Shown in pieces: positions 22,111-33,711 of a stretch of 64,000 nucleotides of DNA. Below the pieces are notes generated by a model. That model ran no database searches. It was not told the origin of the DNA and was given only the letters and a program-made list of their open reading frames with translations. Made by a program: the position numbers and the translations under genes. Position 1 is the first letter of the stretch; the number at the start of each line of letters is the position of its first letter. Origin of the DNA: Trema orientale (Eukaryota > Streptophyta > Magnoliopsida > Rosales > Cannabaceae); contig JXTC01000027.1 of assembly GCA_002914845.1 (NCBI GenBank), positions 1,171,873-1,235,872 of the forward strand. Reading direction: 5' to 3'.

Positions 22111-22849
22111 AGTCTTCTTCTTCATCTTCGATGGCGCAAGAAATCCATCTCTGGTGAAGGTAAGCCATTTTTCACCCTTTTTTTTTCAATTTAAATCCAC
22201 ACAAATCATTCCATTGCCTCCCTATCCTTGAGTATTAATTTCCTTTGTAGTTTAATGGGGGAAAATCTGTACGCTGTGCCCTAGAACAGATTGAGGCAAA
22301 ATTTAATGGCTGAACATTGTGTTTCAATGATTCCAGACCTATTTCCACTCGTATTCATCGAGCATTATGAAATTTTCATCAATTTGTACAAAAACCATTA
22401 TTTAGGTGAAATGTTTGGTAATTTAGGATTCTCCTCTAAGAAACACCGATTTAGACTCTTTGTTTTCATTGACAAGGTTAGTCCTATTTTCATAAGTCGC
22501 TTTTTCTTTTAATTATATTTTCTTTGTTGGGTTCAATTTTATGAGTCACAAATTAACTTAGGTCTCAAATTCACGAAATTCTTAGTTTCGATATAGTATT
22601 AGTTTTTGGTAAAGTTGAAACTAGTTTGTGTTCATATATTATTGTTCCCAGACTGCACGCTCTACTAGAATTATCTAGATGATCATGACTAAACATATCA
22701 GTATTAAAGTTTTATTGATATCCAGTACTACGGATCAAGAGGACCAAATCACTGATGAAAATGACTTTTTTTTTATGGTAGAATTAATTTTTCCGCTGTC
22801 CTTGACTGTGGACTTAGGCCAAAACCCGAATCATGCATAGATCATTGTG
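22111..22849. other. Intergenic, nothing recognised
   Basis: An ATG at 22131 opens only a few codons before a stop. The 73-residue frame at 22291-22512 shows no known motif. I see no supported gene here. Confidence 0.4.
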
Positions 22850-23672
22850 TTATTTGGGATATTTTTGCCTATTTGTGTGTTCAAATTCTATTTAATTGGG
22901 CGCCAAACACCACTGTAATATCTAGCATTTAATTGATTCATTTATTCAAATATGAACAAATAACCAACCTTTTTCTTCCATTGAAATATCATGAGGCATC
23001 AAAAAGAAAGATGTGTACCGAGCTAGAGCAAAATATCGTCTATTGAAAGTCGAACGGTATAAAGATCCACACAAAATTATTCATGTAGCTAATGACCAGT
23101 CAACAACGTACTCAATAAGTTGCGCGTATTTATTACTCGACAGAGATGGGTCGAGATGATAAGGAAATATTTCTTGCTCGACACTTGTCGAGTTGCTATT
23201 TTGAATTCTGTTGAAGCCAAACAATGCTTATGCGTAGCAATATTAGGTTGCCTCTTTGTTCAAACCAGGGTCAAATTAAGTTGGCTCCTTTTTTACTTTC
23301 TCTCCTGAACCAAATCCTACGCTACAAGTTTGGTGATGGCCCTTCAAATACATCCAATCATATTTATTATTCTACTTCTTTTTTCTTTTTTCTTCTCATC
23401 TGTTTTTAGAAAGTACAATGATATGAATTTTTAACAGAATTATTTTATCGCCATGTACGCGTTGTTACTTTGAATTTGTTGAAACCGATCAACGCGCTGT
23501 AATTTTTGTTTAACATAGGATACACAACATAGTAAGATAAAAGAAGTCTTAATTGTATTTAAAAAAGAAAAGGTCTTAATTGCCTTTATCTGTTCCAGGG
23601 TCAGTCAAATTGAGAAACTTTCCCCTCCGTGGTTCTAGTTTCTACCAGCCTTCACATTTGTGAAGTAACACA
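22850..23672 (+). repeat. Paralogous upstream module of RLP2
   Basis: This region recurs before RLP3 (33180-33284 plus 33712-33930, and 35390-35490) and in part before RLP4 and the RLP remnant (actcaataagttgcgcgtat; gatccac.taaaattat). Its right part (23290-23672) recurs before RLP1 at 9340-9690. It is evidence of duplication of gene plus 5' flank; any regulatory role is inference. Confidence 0.75.
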
Positions 23673-23682
23673 TAAGTTAAAC

Positions 23683-24267
23683 GGGCAAAATAGCTTATGA
23701 CCCTCTATTTTTATTGAGAGTTATCTTTTATTCCATCACATTTGAAGTTCTATCTAAATATCCTAATTTTTACAAATATAATATCAGTTTGCCCCAATTC
23801 TTATAAATATAGTGCTAATTTATTCTAATTAGTAGACAATATTAGAAAAAAGAAACTCTATATTTGTCAAAATCGAGGCCCTCTAAATAATAATGAAGAA
23901 CGGAGAAGAAAAATTCTGTTCTCATATTTGCATAAATTCTAAAAATTAATAAAATATTTGTACTTGAAATCGAGAATGATGAGGACTAAATTCAGAAAAT
24001 TTTCATGGTTGCATAAAATTAAAAATCATTTACCCATCAAAATCCCTTTAACAAAGATTATTTCTAAAGCAATCATATTTTTATTTGACAAAATATATAA
24101 ATTTCTAATATTATATGCTAATTGAGATAAAACAACACCACATTTGTAAAATTTGGGGTAATGCAATACCACATTCGTAAAAATTAGGGTGTTTAGGCAA
24201 AATTTCAAATATGAGGGAGTAAACAATAACTCTCAACAAAAGTGAGGATGCCATAGGATTTTTGTCC
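23683..24267. mobile_element. Mutator-like non-autonomous element, about 585 bp
   Basis: A perfect 9-bp direct repeat TAAGTTAAA flanks it (23673-23681 and 24268-24276). The ends form an imperfect inverted repeat of about 150 bases: left GGGCAAAATAGCTTATGACC, then GAGAGTTAT, CCTAATTTTTAC; the reverse complement of the right end gives GGACAAAAATCCTATGGCATCC, GAGAGTTAT, CCTAATTTTTAC. There is no coding capacity. It sits in the upstream region of RLP2; the paralogous RLP1 flank (about 9690-9746) lacks it. Confidence 0.8.
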
Positions 24268-24276
24268 TAAGTTAAA

Positions 24277-26300
24277 TAAAGCAATCACCTAAGAGACTTT
24301 CTTTTGGGGGGATTAAACATTTTTTAGTTTTAGTCTTATTTTAATTAAAATCACCATAGAGGAAAATTTAATGAATATACACATTATGGTCAAATATCAT
24401 AAAATTTTTCTAGGAAATGATTATATGAATTCGTTAATTAAACACTAGAGAAGGGATTATATTTTCCCATTATATTTTATTTATTTTTCTTTCTTTTCTC
24501 TTTCTTCTTCGCGTGTTTGTTTAGTTCCATTTTCTCCTTCTTCCTTTTTCAGTGCTGGAATATATGTTTGGGTTTGTCTTTATTAGATTGTTTTTATATA
24601 GGTATATACAATAATCAATGGTGTCTACTCACTATATGCAATAAGGATTTGTCTCGACTTTTCATTTTTTCTTAGAAAATTCTGGTTACGTCTTTTGAGC
24701 ACTACTCTATCTGCTTAAAGGAAATCTCAATTAATTTTGAAAGTTCCTATTATGGGGAAAACAATTATTTTATGATAAAAACGAAATTGTACGTAATAAT
24801 TCATTAGGTGCTTCTATTTTCACACCTCTTTTTTCTCTTCACATCCCTTCTTAAATTTTAAAATTCTAAAATTTATTTGTACGCACCCTTTTAACTTTTT
24901 ATTAATTCAAAACTTATCCATCAAAGTGAAGATTTGAAAGATTAGTTTCCTACTTAGTTTAAATTTTCTAACTTATTACTTCCACAATCTCACCCGTTTG
25001 CTTGTCTTCTTCTCAATATCATAGTGTATATTTTGAAATATAAAATTGAAAAATAAACCTTTAAAAGTTCATAGTTCTTTTATCACCCTCAACCTACATA
25101 ATGAGAATAAACCATTTCTGAATTTCTTTTTCTGCTATAATTTCTAATCAAAGATAAAGTATTATAAGGAAAAGAGAAAGAAACAAAACAACTGTAAAAT
25201 TTTTACTCTTTCCTTTTTCACCGGAAACGAAACCTTTTCTAACTGATCATCTGTGATTTTTTTTTTTTTTTGGTAAACAAACTGATATCTGTAATTGCAA
25301 AAAGAAATCAAACGTCCAGAGCTAATAGTAAAAAAGAAAAAAAAATAAAAAACAAAAAATTCTCATAATCTTAAAATAAAAATAAAAACTCACTTTTTGC
25401 AATAAAAATTTTGAATTTCCTACTTGTTCATTCATGACTATAAGTCTTAATTGAAATTCACCACAATAGTTTCCAAGATTGTTGTAGAAATGTTTGAGGG
25501 TATAGCATTAAGAAATAATGAGATGTATTATTTAATACTATTATGTGTACATTTATGTCATTCAGTATAAGGATATTTTTGTAAAAATAAATTAATTATA
25601 AAAGATTATATTTGCACCCAGTGATTAGGACACTAAAAATTTACACAAAAAATTTATACCACATGATGTGTCATTCATTTCAACTATTAAATTTGAAATA
25701 GTGTGGTCCCACTTTAAATAAAAGTGGTTGAAATGGATGACACATCATTAATATAAGTTTTTTGTGTAAATTTTTAATGTCCCAATTATTACTCTTATAT
25801 ATAAAGGCACCATCTTGATAACAAAAAGACTAATAGGTTTCAGGAACATAAAGAATAGGGTAGGTTCATTAGAATTTGCTCCATAATATTTTAAGGGTAA
25901 ATTTGAAATTAAAAAGTAGTTAGGAAGAAAAATAGGTGCCTTTTCTATATAACAGTGGTGCAAATATATTAACCGTTAATTAAAAGAGGAAGGTGAAGAT
26001 AGAAAAAAAAAAATGGCAAGCAATAGAGCCACCCAAGAAGCTCCTTTTGTGATGATTTTATTCTTTTTGAAACATTCTTTTTTTGGCAGTTGGTATGATA
26101 TTTAGATAGTTTTTTTTTTTTTAATTTTGATATCTTAGTTCATGTCTAATAACCAATGTAATGATAATATTTCATATTAAGCTTTAAAATAAAAATAAAA
26201 GTTGAAAAAAAATTAACTAAATAATTTCAAATTTTGGATGATGCTTTACTCCATTCATTAATTGGAGAGGAATTTAGAGTTATTTGAAACACACATACAT
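24277..26300. other. Intergenic, AT-rich, one foldback element
   Basis: No gene found. It contains T-rich and A-rich low-complexity tracts (for example about 25258-25271) and the foldback at 25619-25797, and otherwise unremarkable AT-rich DNA upstream of RLP2. Confidence 0.5.
25619..25797. mobile_element. MITE-like foldback element, about 180 bp
   Basis: The left arm (ggacactaaaaatttacaca, then gatgtgtcattcatttcaac) and the reverse complement of the right arm (ggacattaaaaatttacaca, then gatgtgtcatccatttcaac) match over about 60 bases. No coding capacity; target duplication unclear. Confidence 0.7.
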
Positions 26301-26304
26301 ATAA

Positions 26305-26494
26305 TGCTATGTGTACAAAAATTTGTACCAAATTTTTAATACCAATACATGTGGCATTTGAATTGGCACTATTTAATTGGTGTGTTAAAACTTAACACAA
26401 ATAAGTTAATCATATTCACCTATTGAATATTGCCAACTCACATGCCACATGTGTTGATATTAAAAATTTAGTAAAAATTTTGATATACATAGCA
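26305..26494. mobile_element. MITE in the proximal promoter of RLP2
   Basis: TGCTATGTGTACAAAAATTT at the left pairs with the reverse complement of the right end (TGCTATGTATATCAAAATTT). The arms run about 65 bases and include acatgtggcat. It ends 100 bases before the TATA box of RLP2. An (AT)n run follows. RLP1, which shares the TATA and leader, has no such insertion. Confidence 0.75.
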
Positions 26495-26593
26495 ATATAT
26501 ATATATATATATATTCTTAGCCTTCTCTATATTATTATTTTATTTCTTGTCATTTTATTTCTCCAACTTCGTTGAGCATCCAATTTCCGCAAG

Positions 26594-26602
26594 TATATAA
26601 AG
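26594..26602 (+). promoter_or_regulatory. TATA box of RLP2
   Basis: TATATAAAG plus the next ~35 bases (agatggtctggagtaagggg and on) are nearly the same as at 11278 before RLP1. The short upstream frame ATG-TTG-GCC-GTT-CCA-TAG at 26633-26650 would lie in or near the leader. Confidence 0.6.
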
Positions 26603-26663
26603 ATGGTCTGGAGTAAGGGGTAGACAAACCGCATGTTGGCCGTTCCATAGTTTCACATTGATC

Positions 26664-26780
26664 AAGTGTAATCTTCCTTTCTGGAGGGAAAAAAAAAGTG
26701 TAATCTTCCTTTCTGGAGGGAAAAAAAAAAGTGTAATCTTCCTTTCTGGAGGGAAAAAAAAAAGTGTAATCTTCCTTTTG
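26664..26780 (+). repeat. Tandem repeat in the RLP2 leader, 32-33 bp unit
   Basis: The unit aagtgtaatcttcctttctg + gagggaaaaaaaa occurs at 26664, 26696, 26729 and, with a different end, at 26762. RLP1, RLP3 and RLP4 have one copy or none. The unit is in frame with the gene, but no ATG precedes it in that frame, so it should stay untranslated. Confidence 0.9.
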
Positions 26781-26795
26781 AGAATAATTGTGAGC

Positions 26796-29792
26796 ATGAT
26801 AGTAGTGGGGTTTTTGTTCTTACTTGCCACCGCTCATGTACTGAGCGAGGGTAATGGTGGGAATTATAAAGCACGTTGCATAGAGAAAGAGAAAAAGGCT
26901 CTCCTTATCAGCTTTAAGGGAGTTATAGATCCTAGCGACACTCTCTCCTCTTGGACAAACAGCTCCGACCAAAATTGTTGCAATTGGAGACATATCACTT
27001 GTGACACCAAAACCAATCATGTCATTAAGATTGATTTTAGTGATGCTCGTTTATTTGGTCGGGATTACGCGATCGGTGGCGAGATTGGTTCCTCCTTGGT
27101 TGAACTTCGGCATTTGGAGTACTTGGACCTCGGTGGGAATAACTTCGTTCGGATTCCAAAGTTTATAGGTTCTTTCAAAGAGCTTACGCATCTCAGCCTT
27201 GCAGGGAATCCTATCAGTGGAACTATTCCTCCAGAGCTTGGAAATCTCACCAAATTGCAATCTCTTGATCTTTCACGTGATTATTATTATGATTATGATC
27301 GAACGTTGATTGCTGATAATTTTGCATGGCTCTCCCATCTCATTTCTTTGAAGACCTTTACAATGATGAATGCGAATTTTACTAGAGCAGGCCTTCAATC
27401 TTTTAAGGTGCCACCTTCATTATCAAGGTTAGAAGTATCGAATTGTCTACTTCCTCCTACGGTAGATACTTCGTCTCTTTCCTCTACAAATTCTTCCAAT
27501 TTACTCGAAACTCTTATTCTAAAGGATAATTCAATACATCCCACAGGAATCACATGGTTCTTAAATTCTAGCAATAACCTTGTTAGTCTTACCCTCTTAG
27601 GCAACTTCATAGATGGCTCGTTTCCTGATTCCTTTGGCAATAAAAATTCTCTGTCGTACGTTGCCTTGGTATCTAATGAAGTTGAAAGTGGAGTACCAAA
27701 ATCCTTGGGGAATCTTACTAACGTTGTTACATTGGATTTGTTCAATAACAATCTTAGTGGAACCTTACCCGATCTTTTAGAAAACCTGACATGTTCTACC
27801 AAGAATTCCTTACAGACTTTGTCTTTGGAATTTAACCAACTTAGAGGATCAATTCTTGATGATAAAAACACATTCCCATCTTTGAGAGAGCTATATCTTG
27901 ATAATAATCAGTTGGAAGGTCCTTTTCCAAACCGTTTAAGTCGATTCCCTGATCTTCGTATTCTGGTTTTAGACAACAACCAACTCACGGGACCATTGCC
28001 TGATCTATCATCAATGTCAAACTTGACTATTTTTAGTGCAGTTGACAATAAGTTCAATGTTACTTCTACAGAGAGTATTGGTGAGCTTATTTATCTTGAG
28101 ACTTTAGATATCTCTTCAAACTCTCTCACCGGGGTTATCTCTGAAGCACAAATCCTAAGGTGTCCCAGATTGAAGAAGCTACATTTATCATATAACTCAG
28201 CTCTGACATTGAGATTCAACTCCAATTCGTTTTCCTCATTTCAGCTGACATCTGTAAAGCTCTCTTCTTGCAAGTTGGGTCCGGAATTTCCTAGTTGGTT
28301 GCAAACCCAATCAGATCTTGAATATCTTGATATTTCCAATTCTGATATTTATGGCCTCATTCCCAACTGGTTTGGTAATATAACTTCCAAGTTGGTTTAT
28401 TTAAATATGTCTTTCAACCTTCTTAACGGCACCCTGCCATATTTTCCGATAAGTGCTAATAGAGTTGATTTGCGTTTCAACCAATTCCAAGGTTCTATCC
28501 CACCTTCTCTGTCCAATGTAACTCAGTTGTTTCTCTCCAATAATGAGTTGACTGATTGTTGGTCTTTTCTATGTGAGGCGAGAAAAACGTTTTTGGTAGT
28601 GCTTGTCCTTTCTAACAATCAATTTTCTGGAAGCCTTCCCGACTGCTGGGGTAATTTCGAGAGTTTGGCTGTTCTAGATTTAGGAAACAATAAGTTCTTT
28701 GGAGAGATTCCCACCTCAATCAGTTCCAACTGGAGAGAGCTTCAAACTCTACAATTGAGGAACAATAACTTCTCAGGGACCTTGCCTTCCTCATTGAAGA
28801 ATTGTTCTTTGCTACAAGTTCTAGATGTTGGGAAAAATGCTTTGAAAGGAACAATACCATCATGGATTGGAGAAAGACTAACGTCATTGGTTTTTCTTAG
28901 TGTCAAGTCAAATAAATTCTATGGAAGCATCCCATTGAATCTCTGCCAGCTTACTGGAATCCAAATACTAGATATATCCTCAAATGATTTATCTGGTGTC
29001 ATTCCTTCCTGCATTGAAAATTTCACCTCAATGATGGTTCAAATGGCCACCACTTTAGAAGGGGTAATCGATCCCATTCAGCGCTTTGGAAGCCTAAAGA
29101 TTGAGTATGATAATGTTGCATCCATCGTGTGGAAAGGAATAGAGTATGAATATGAAAAGAATCTTGGATTTCTAAGAATTATTGATCTATCAAGCAACAA
29201 CCTGGCTGGAGAGATTCCTGTTCAAGTGACTTGTCTTGTACAATTGGTTCAACTAAATTTATCAAGAAATTATTTGAGTGGAGCCATTCCCGAGAAGATC
29301 GGGAAAATGACACGTCTAGAATCACTGGATTTGTCCCACAATAAGCTTTCGGGTAAAATTCCAACAAGCTTGGCCAAAGTATCCACCCTGAATCACTTGG
29401 ATCTGTCAAGTAATAGATTGTCAGGAAGAATACCAACAGGGACTCAACTACAAAGCTTTAATGCTTCTACATACGGCATAAACAATGGACTTTGTGGACC
29501 TCCTCTGATAAGTTCATGCCCCGGCGATAAGACATCACATGGTCCTCCAACTTCAACTCCTGACGATGAAAGCTACGAAGAATTTGGTGAAACATGGTTT
29601 GACAAGTCATGGTTTTATATTGGAATTGGGTCTGGATTTGCAACTGGATTTTGTGGAGTTTGTGGGAATTTGTTACTCAACACTTCATTGAGAATTGCTT
29701 ATTTTCGGATGATGCAAAGCCTGGGAGATTGGCTTTACGTTATGATTACTGTTAAAGGGGCCGCATTGAGGGGAAAGCTAGCTTGGCACTAA
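26796..29792 (+). CDS. LRR receptor-like protein (RLP2), EIX/Cf-like
   Basis: 998-aa single-exon receptor-like protein. ATG 26796 is the first ATG of the frame and opens the signal peptide MIVVGFLFLLATAHVLSEG. The N-cap has the CC-W-x-x-I-T-C pattern (NCCNWRHITC). About two dozen LRRs follow, then an island around VWKGIEYEYEKN, four LRRs, the cap NGLCGPPLISSCPG, an acidic stretch (DDESYEEFGE), a transmembrane helix about 939-961 (WFYIGIGSGFATGFCGVCG...) and a 37-aa tail with YFRM and YVMI as YxxPhi-type motifs. It is closest to RLP4 in the N-terminal LRRs (shared RDYAIGGEIGSSLVELRHLE). Expected role: surface immune or developmental receptor working with an adaptor kinase; ligand unknown. Confidence 0.94.
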   Translation: MIVVGFLFLLATAHVLSEGNGGNYKARCIEKEKKALLISFKGVIDPSDTLSSWTNSSDQNCCNWRHITCDTKTNHVIKIDFSDARLFGRDYAIGGEIGSSLVELRHLEYLDLGGNNFVRIPKFIGSFKELTHLSLAGNPISGTIPPELGNLTKLQSLDLSRDYYYDYDRTLIADNFAWLSHLISLKTFTMMNANFTRAGLQSFKVPPSLSRLEVSNCLLPPTVDTSSLSSTNSSNLLETLILKDNSIHPTGITWFLNSSNNLVSLTLLGNFIDGSFPDSFGNKNSLSYVALVSNEVESGVPKSLGNLTNVVTLDLFNNNLSGTLPDLLENLTCSTKNSLQTLSLEFNQLRGSILDDKNTFPSLRELYLDNNQLEGPFPNRLSRFPDLRILVLDNNQLTGPLPDLSSMSNLTIFSAVDNKFNVTSTESIGELIYLETLDISSNSLTGVISEAQILRCPRLKKLHLSYNSALTLRFNSNSFSSFQLTSVKLSSCKLGPEFPSWLQTQSDLEYLDISNSDIYGLIPNWFGNITSKLVYLNMSFNLLNGTLPYFPISANRVDLRFNQFQGSIPPSLSNVTQLFLSNNELTDCWSFLCEARKTFLVVLVLSNNQFSGSLPDCWGNFESLAVLDLGNNKFFGEIPTSISSNWRELQTLQLRNNNFSGTLPSSLKNCSLLQVLDVGKNALKGTIPSWIGERLTSLVFLSVKSNKFYGSIPLNLCQLTGIQILDISSNDLSGVIPSCIENFTSMMVQMATTLEGVIDPIQRFGSLKIEYDNVASIVWKGIEYEYEKNLGFLRIIDLSSNNLAGEIPVQVTCLVQLVQLNLSRNYLSGAIPEKIGKMTRLESLDLSHNKLSGKIPTSLAKVSTLNHLDLSSNRLSGRIPTGTQLQSFNASTYGINNGLCGPPLISSCPGDKTSHGPPTSTPDDESYEEFGETWFDKSWFYIGIGSGFATGFCGVCGNLLLNTSLRIAYFRMMQSLGDWLYVMITVKGAALRGKLAWH

Positions 29793-29795
29793 AAG

Positions 29796-30254
29796 GTTAG
29801 TATTCAATGTATTTCTCACTTTTTATTGTTATAATATTTTCCATGCAGTCTAATAAAATTAATAGTGTATATAGACACAAATTATATCTCAGGCATAATG
29901 CCAAATGAAGTAGCTACTAGGGGCAAATCTTTGAAATGTGAAAATTATGGGACTTGTGAAAAACTGGATTATGCTCTGCAAAAAGAAGATAGCATAAAGA
30001 CCATATTCTTTTCTCCTTGTCAAGATTAGAACGTAGTTTTTTTTTTTTTTTTCTTTGGCAGAAATTATCGATTTATTTTGAAAGGCAATAACTATTTTAT
30101 TTAAAATTTTATCTTAAGATCGCAAAATTTGAATTTCAATTGACTATCATTGAAATTGAAGTAGATTATTTTGGTTACATATATGAATATATATATATAT
30201 ATATGATCATATATATAAAATATATCATCATCGTTTTTCAACTTTTCTTATTAG
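29796..30254 (+). other. 3' UTR intron of RLP2
   Basis: Donor AAG|GTTAGT lies three bases after the stop; acceptor CTTATTAG|ATCC at 30247-30254. The following bases (ATCCCTATGTTGATGA) match the exon after the same intron of RLP4 (ATCCCTCTATTGATGA). Conservation of both ends among paralogs is the evidence. Confidence 0.7.
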
Positions 30255-33200
30255 ATCCCTATGTTGATGATCAGACTTGGTGCCTGCAAGGGTTCAAGAG
30301 TTCAGAGTTGAAAAGCTAAAGAATCAATCAAGCTTGATGCATCTTCTTGATTGAGTTTGTAAAACAAGTGAGTTATTACCGTGTGTAAAGACATGTTGTA
30401 TTAGTCTATTACCTCAGTGGAAATGTCTCTTATTGTTGATTAATTTTGTGGAGTTCTCTGTCATGAGTTAGTTAACAGCTTTTTCTTTTTCTCTGTTTCT
30501 TTACGTAAATTTAAATTTCAAAACCAAAAACTCGGAAGCGGACTCTAAGAATTCATTACAAGTTAGGATTCGGGTTAAAGACAAATATGATCAAGTAGAA
30601 CATATTGAAAACAACAAAACTACAAATTGAAACTATAAGACTATAACAACATAATCGGAACAGAACAAAGGACGAGTCACAAGTAATTTCCTTTCAAAAG
30701 ACAGGACAAAGGAAATTCAATAATGGCATGTTCTACAAAATTGAAACCACAAAAGTAGAAAAAGAAAGAAAACACCAATGGTTACCATACCAAAATTAGA
30801 CCTCCAAAAAAAACTGAAAAATTAAAACTTACCAACATATTCCATATCCAGTAATCACGATATTAACAATTTCATAAACCAAAATAGATTCATATAAATT
30901 ATACTCAACCTCAAATCAATCAATCCGCCAAATAATTATCACCCAAAATTCATGTATTCATATATTTACCCATAAAATTTAACCCACATATTAACAAAAA
31001 ATCAATTAAACTAATTTAGAGATTAGGAAAACCAACCTTTAATGAAGAAAAAGCTCCAAATCCATAGCAATACAAACCTAAAAATAAAATTTAATCAAAC
31101 AAAAATAATAGAGACGATTGTCCTTATAGAGCAAACGACACTCTCTCTTTTCATATCGAAATTCAATTTGTCGGCCGAATTTCATTCAAAACCTATAGCA
31201 ACAGCTCTGTAGGTCTAATAATGTAATTTTGTTAATTTTTTTTCGAACTTATTTCATTCAAACCCCATAACGACGAGTTTGTGTAGATAAATCAATTTTG
31301 TTAAGTTTTTAAGCTATATTTTTTTTAACATTTTAAAAAAACTTAAAAGTTATTATACTCCATAGCGACAATAATGATGTCGCTATGTGTATAGATATTT
31401 TATAGATTACCTTATAGTGTCGATATTAGTCGTTGATATAGGGTGTATTCAGGACGTCGTTATTTATAGGACTTTATAGTGGTAACGTTTATTCTGTCCA
31501 AAATTTTTCTTTTCAACTAGCTAAGGTGACGACTTCTTAGCTATAGATGTTGTCGGTATAGGAATGTTTTCCTATGTTAAACTCTCTATAAAGAGACTAG
31601 CTCATTGGTTACTAATTATACTGGTATATGAATAAGTTTGGGAAGTTTTTTTAATGAGTTTCTTTATATATAAAGCTAAGGTGATAATTGATTATTTTGG
31701 AATTATTCCATATTGAAATAATAGGAAATTAGGAGGACAACATTTTGGAAACGAGTTGATTGTAAATGGTCTAACATATGTTAGATGTCATTTTCATATT
31801 AATGAAGCTGATATTTGATTTGTTATAAATAAAATATAAAGAAAAGTCTTAGTCCCACATCAGTTGAAGAGGAAGGGAAAATGAGACTTTAGCTCTATAT
31901 AAATTGACTCATTAGTCACTAATAATCGCGCTATATGAATAAATTTTAGTTTTATTAATTGATGCTTATATATAACTAAGTTAGTAATTAACTATTCTCC
32001 AATATTTTGGAAACTATTCTCCAATATTTTGGAAACTACCTGAGTTCTAATAGGTCTAATATGAGTAAGAAAGGACACTACCTCATTGGCTATTTATTGA
32101 TGTTTCTTATATATATATTTAGTCTTTAGTATTTTCTCCACCATTAGATTAAAGTTTTGTCTATATATTTAATTTTCACCATTATCTTTGGGTATTTCCT
32201 ACATTATTGATTTATTTTGTCTACTTAATCTCCACCGTTGATTTCTTGATGATTTCTACACTATTGATTTATTTTGTCTACTTAATCTCCACCATAAATC
32301 TCTTAGTGTTTCCTACACTATCGATTAATTTTATCTACTTAATCTCCACCATTCATCTTTTAGTTTTCTCTACACTATTGATTAATTTCATCTACATGAT
32401 TTTTACTATTTGATTTCCTTTAAATTTTAGCCCTCCAAAATATGCCTTGACTTCAATCTTGGTGTCACCATTAACCTTTAGTTACTAATTGTTAGTTTCT
32501 AAGGTTACCCAATTGTAATTCTATACATATATTTATATTATTGGCTCAAAGTTTTGCGACGTAATAATGTCACATTTTTATTCAACCATAATCCATCTCA
32601 GTAAACATATGATTTTTCCCTTGCATTAGCTTCTTATTAAGAAAAAAACAACTTATTATTCCCAAGATAAAATATAAAAATAATAGAAATCTTGTCACAG
32701 AATACTTAACATCATAATTATATTACATACATAATTTCATGAATTGAGAAAATAAACTTATTAAAATGTCATGAAAGTCTATTAGTAATAATTCTATTAA
32801 GATTACAAGTCTAGGGATTCTTAGGAGGTTACATCAGGATACTGTTTTAAGTAATGCTTTTGAATTTTCTTTCATAAATTTTGGCACGGCGCCAATATTT
32901 TCCACTAGAATAGGAAATTACGCCAAAGTCTTTACCAAGAACAAAGTCCTCACTAATACAAATTCTTAGAGAAAAAAACTAAAAGAAAAAATTCATCACG
33001 CAGGATTAGTTCCCACATGGAGTGAGCACACTTTTACCGAGGACAATGTCCTCAGTATTACTTATTGGATCAGATTTTCCTAGCCACTAAACCAAATTCT
33101 CCTTTTGACGGGTAATAACTAGGACTTTAAATGTCCTATCTATTAATGTCCTCGCTATTGCCCTCATTTGTTATAGTGGATAGATCGTTGTGCTATTTGG

Positions 33201-33284
33201 GATATTGTTGCCTATTTGTATGTTTAGTTACTATTTAATTTGTGCCTGACATGCCACTATAATATCTAGCATTTAATTAATTAT
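30255..33284. other. RLP2 3' exon, then repeat-rich intergenic DNA
   Basis: 30255-30420 is the likely terminal non-coding exon of RLP2. 30510-30770 is paralogous to 39481-39760 behind RLP3 (shared gcaagtaatttcct-like and aaagacaggacaaa text). 31580-31720 and 31890-32010 are diverged direct repeats (ctattgg...ctaat...tatatgaataa). The end TTGTTATAGTG at 33168-33178 may be a CACTA transposon terminus, because paralogy to 22835 resumes right after it, but the other end was not fixed. Confidence 0.45.
32199..32420 (+). repeat. Tandem repeat, about 57-bp unit, four copies
   Basis: The unit ctacactattgatttatttt + gtctacttaatctccacc + a variable 20 bases recurs at about 32199, 32256, 32312 and 32369. 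The apparent frame through it is a by-product of the repeat. Confidence 0.85.
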
Positions 33285-33707
33285 TGTTAGAGTTCGTGAC
33301 CCGAATTTTATTTGACCTGACTCAAAAAGCTCGTGATACAACATATGTAGCGATTTTGTAATTGGGAGAATTTTTTGGAGATTTGTGATGGTAGCGGAGG
33401 GATTGCGCCTATAGGCCCGATTCTGGAGCCCACCACTAATCCCACTGGGGGTGCGGGAGTAGATCTCTTAGGATATGAACCTGTTTTATGGGCCTTGTTT
33501 TTTCATACGTGTTTTGTCCCGTATATGTATGCATTTTAGGAATTTGGGACTTTTATATATTTCGAATTGGCAGTGTAAGACTCAACCTTATATAGTAAAA
33601 TTATCTACTCCTCTGTTAGTGATTTTTCTCAATTAAGTTTTTCTACTTAAATTTGTGTGTTCTTATTTTTCGTTCTATTACCTTTTATCGTATGTTAATT
33701 CTTTACA
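33285..33707 (+). mobile_element. Solo LTR (423 bp) in the RLP3 upstream module
   Basis: The segment starts TGTTAGAGTTCG and ends TTCTTTACA, flanked by attat and attgt (4 of 5 identical). It interrupts DNA that is continuous in the paralog before RLP2 (around 22934), which has no insertion there. The TG...CA ends and T-rich 3' part fit a solo LTR, probably Copia. It is not the LTR of the element at 1-8927. Confidence 0.75.
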
Positions 33708-33711
33708 ATTG

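Noticed and set aside
26658..26795. N-terminal extension of RLP2 with KKSVIFLSGG repeats
   Set aside because: The frame opens at TTG, not ATG; the repeat is a leader repeat and the signal peptide starts at ATG 26796.
32905..33178. Short CACTA element with cactagaat and ttgttatagtg ends
   Set aside because: The 3-bp flanks do not match and the inner ends are poorly inverted; only the right border is supported by paralogy.
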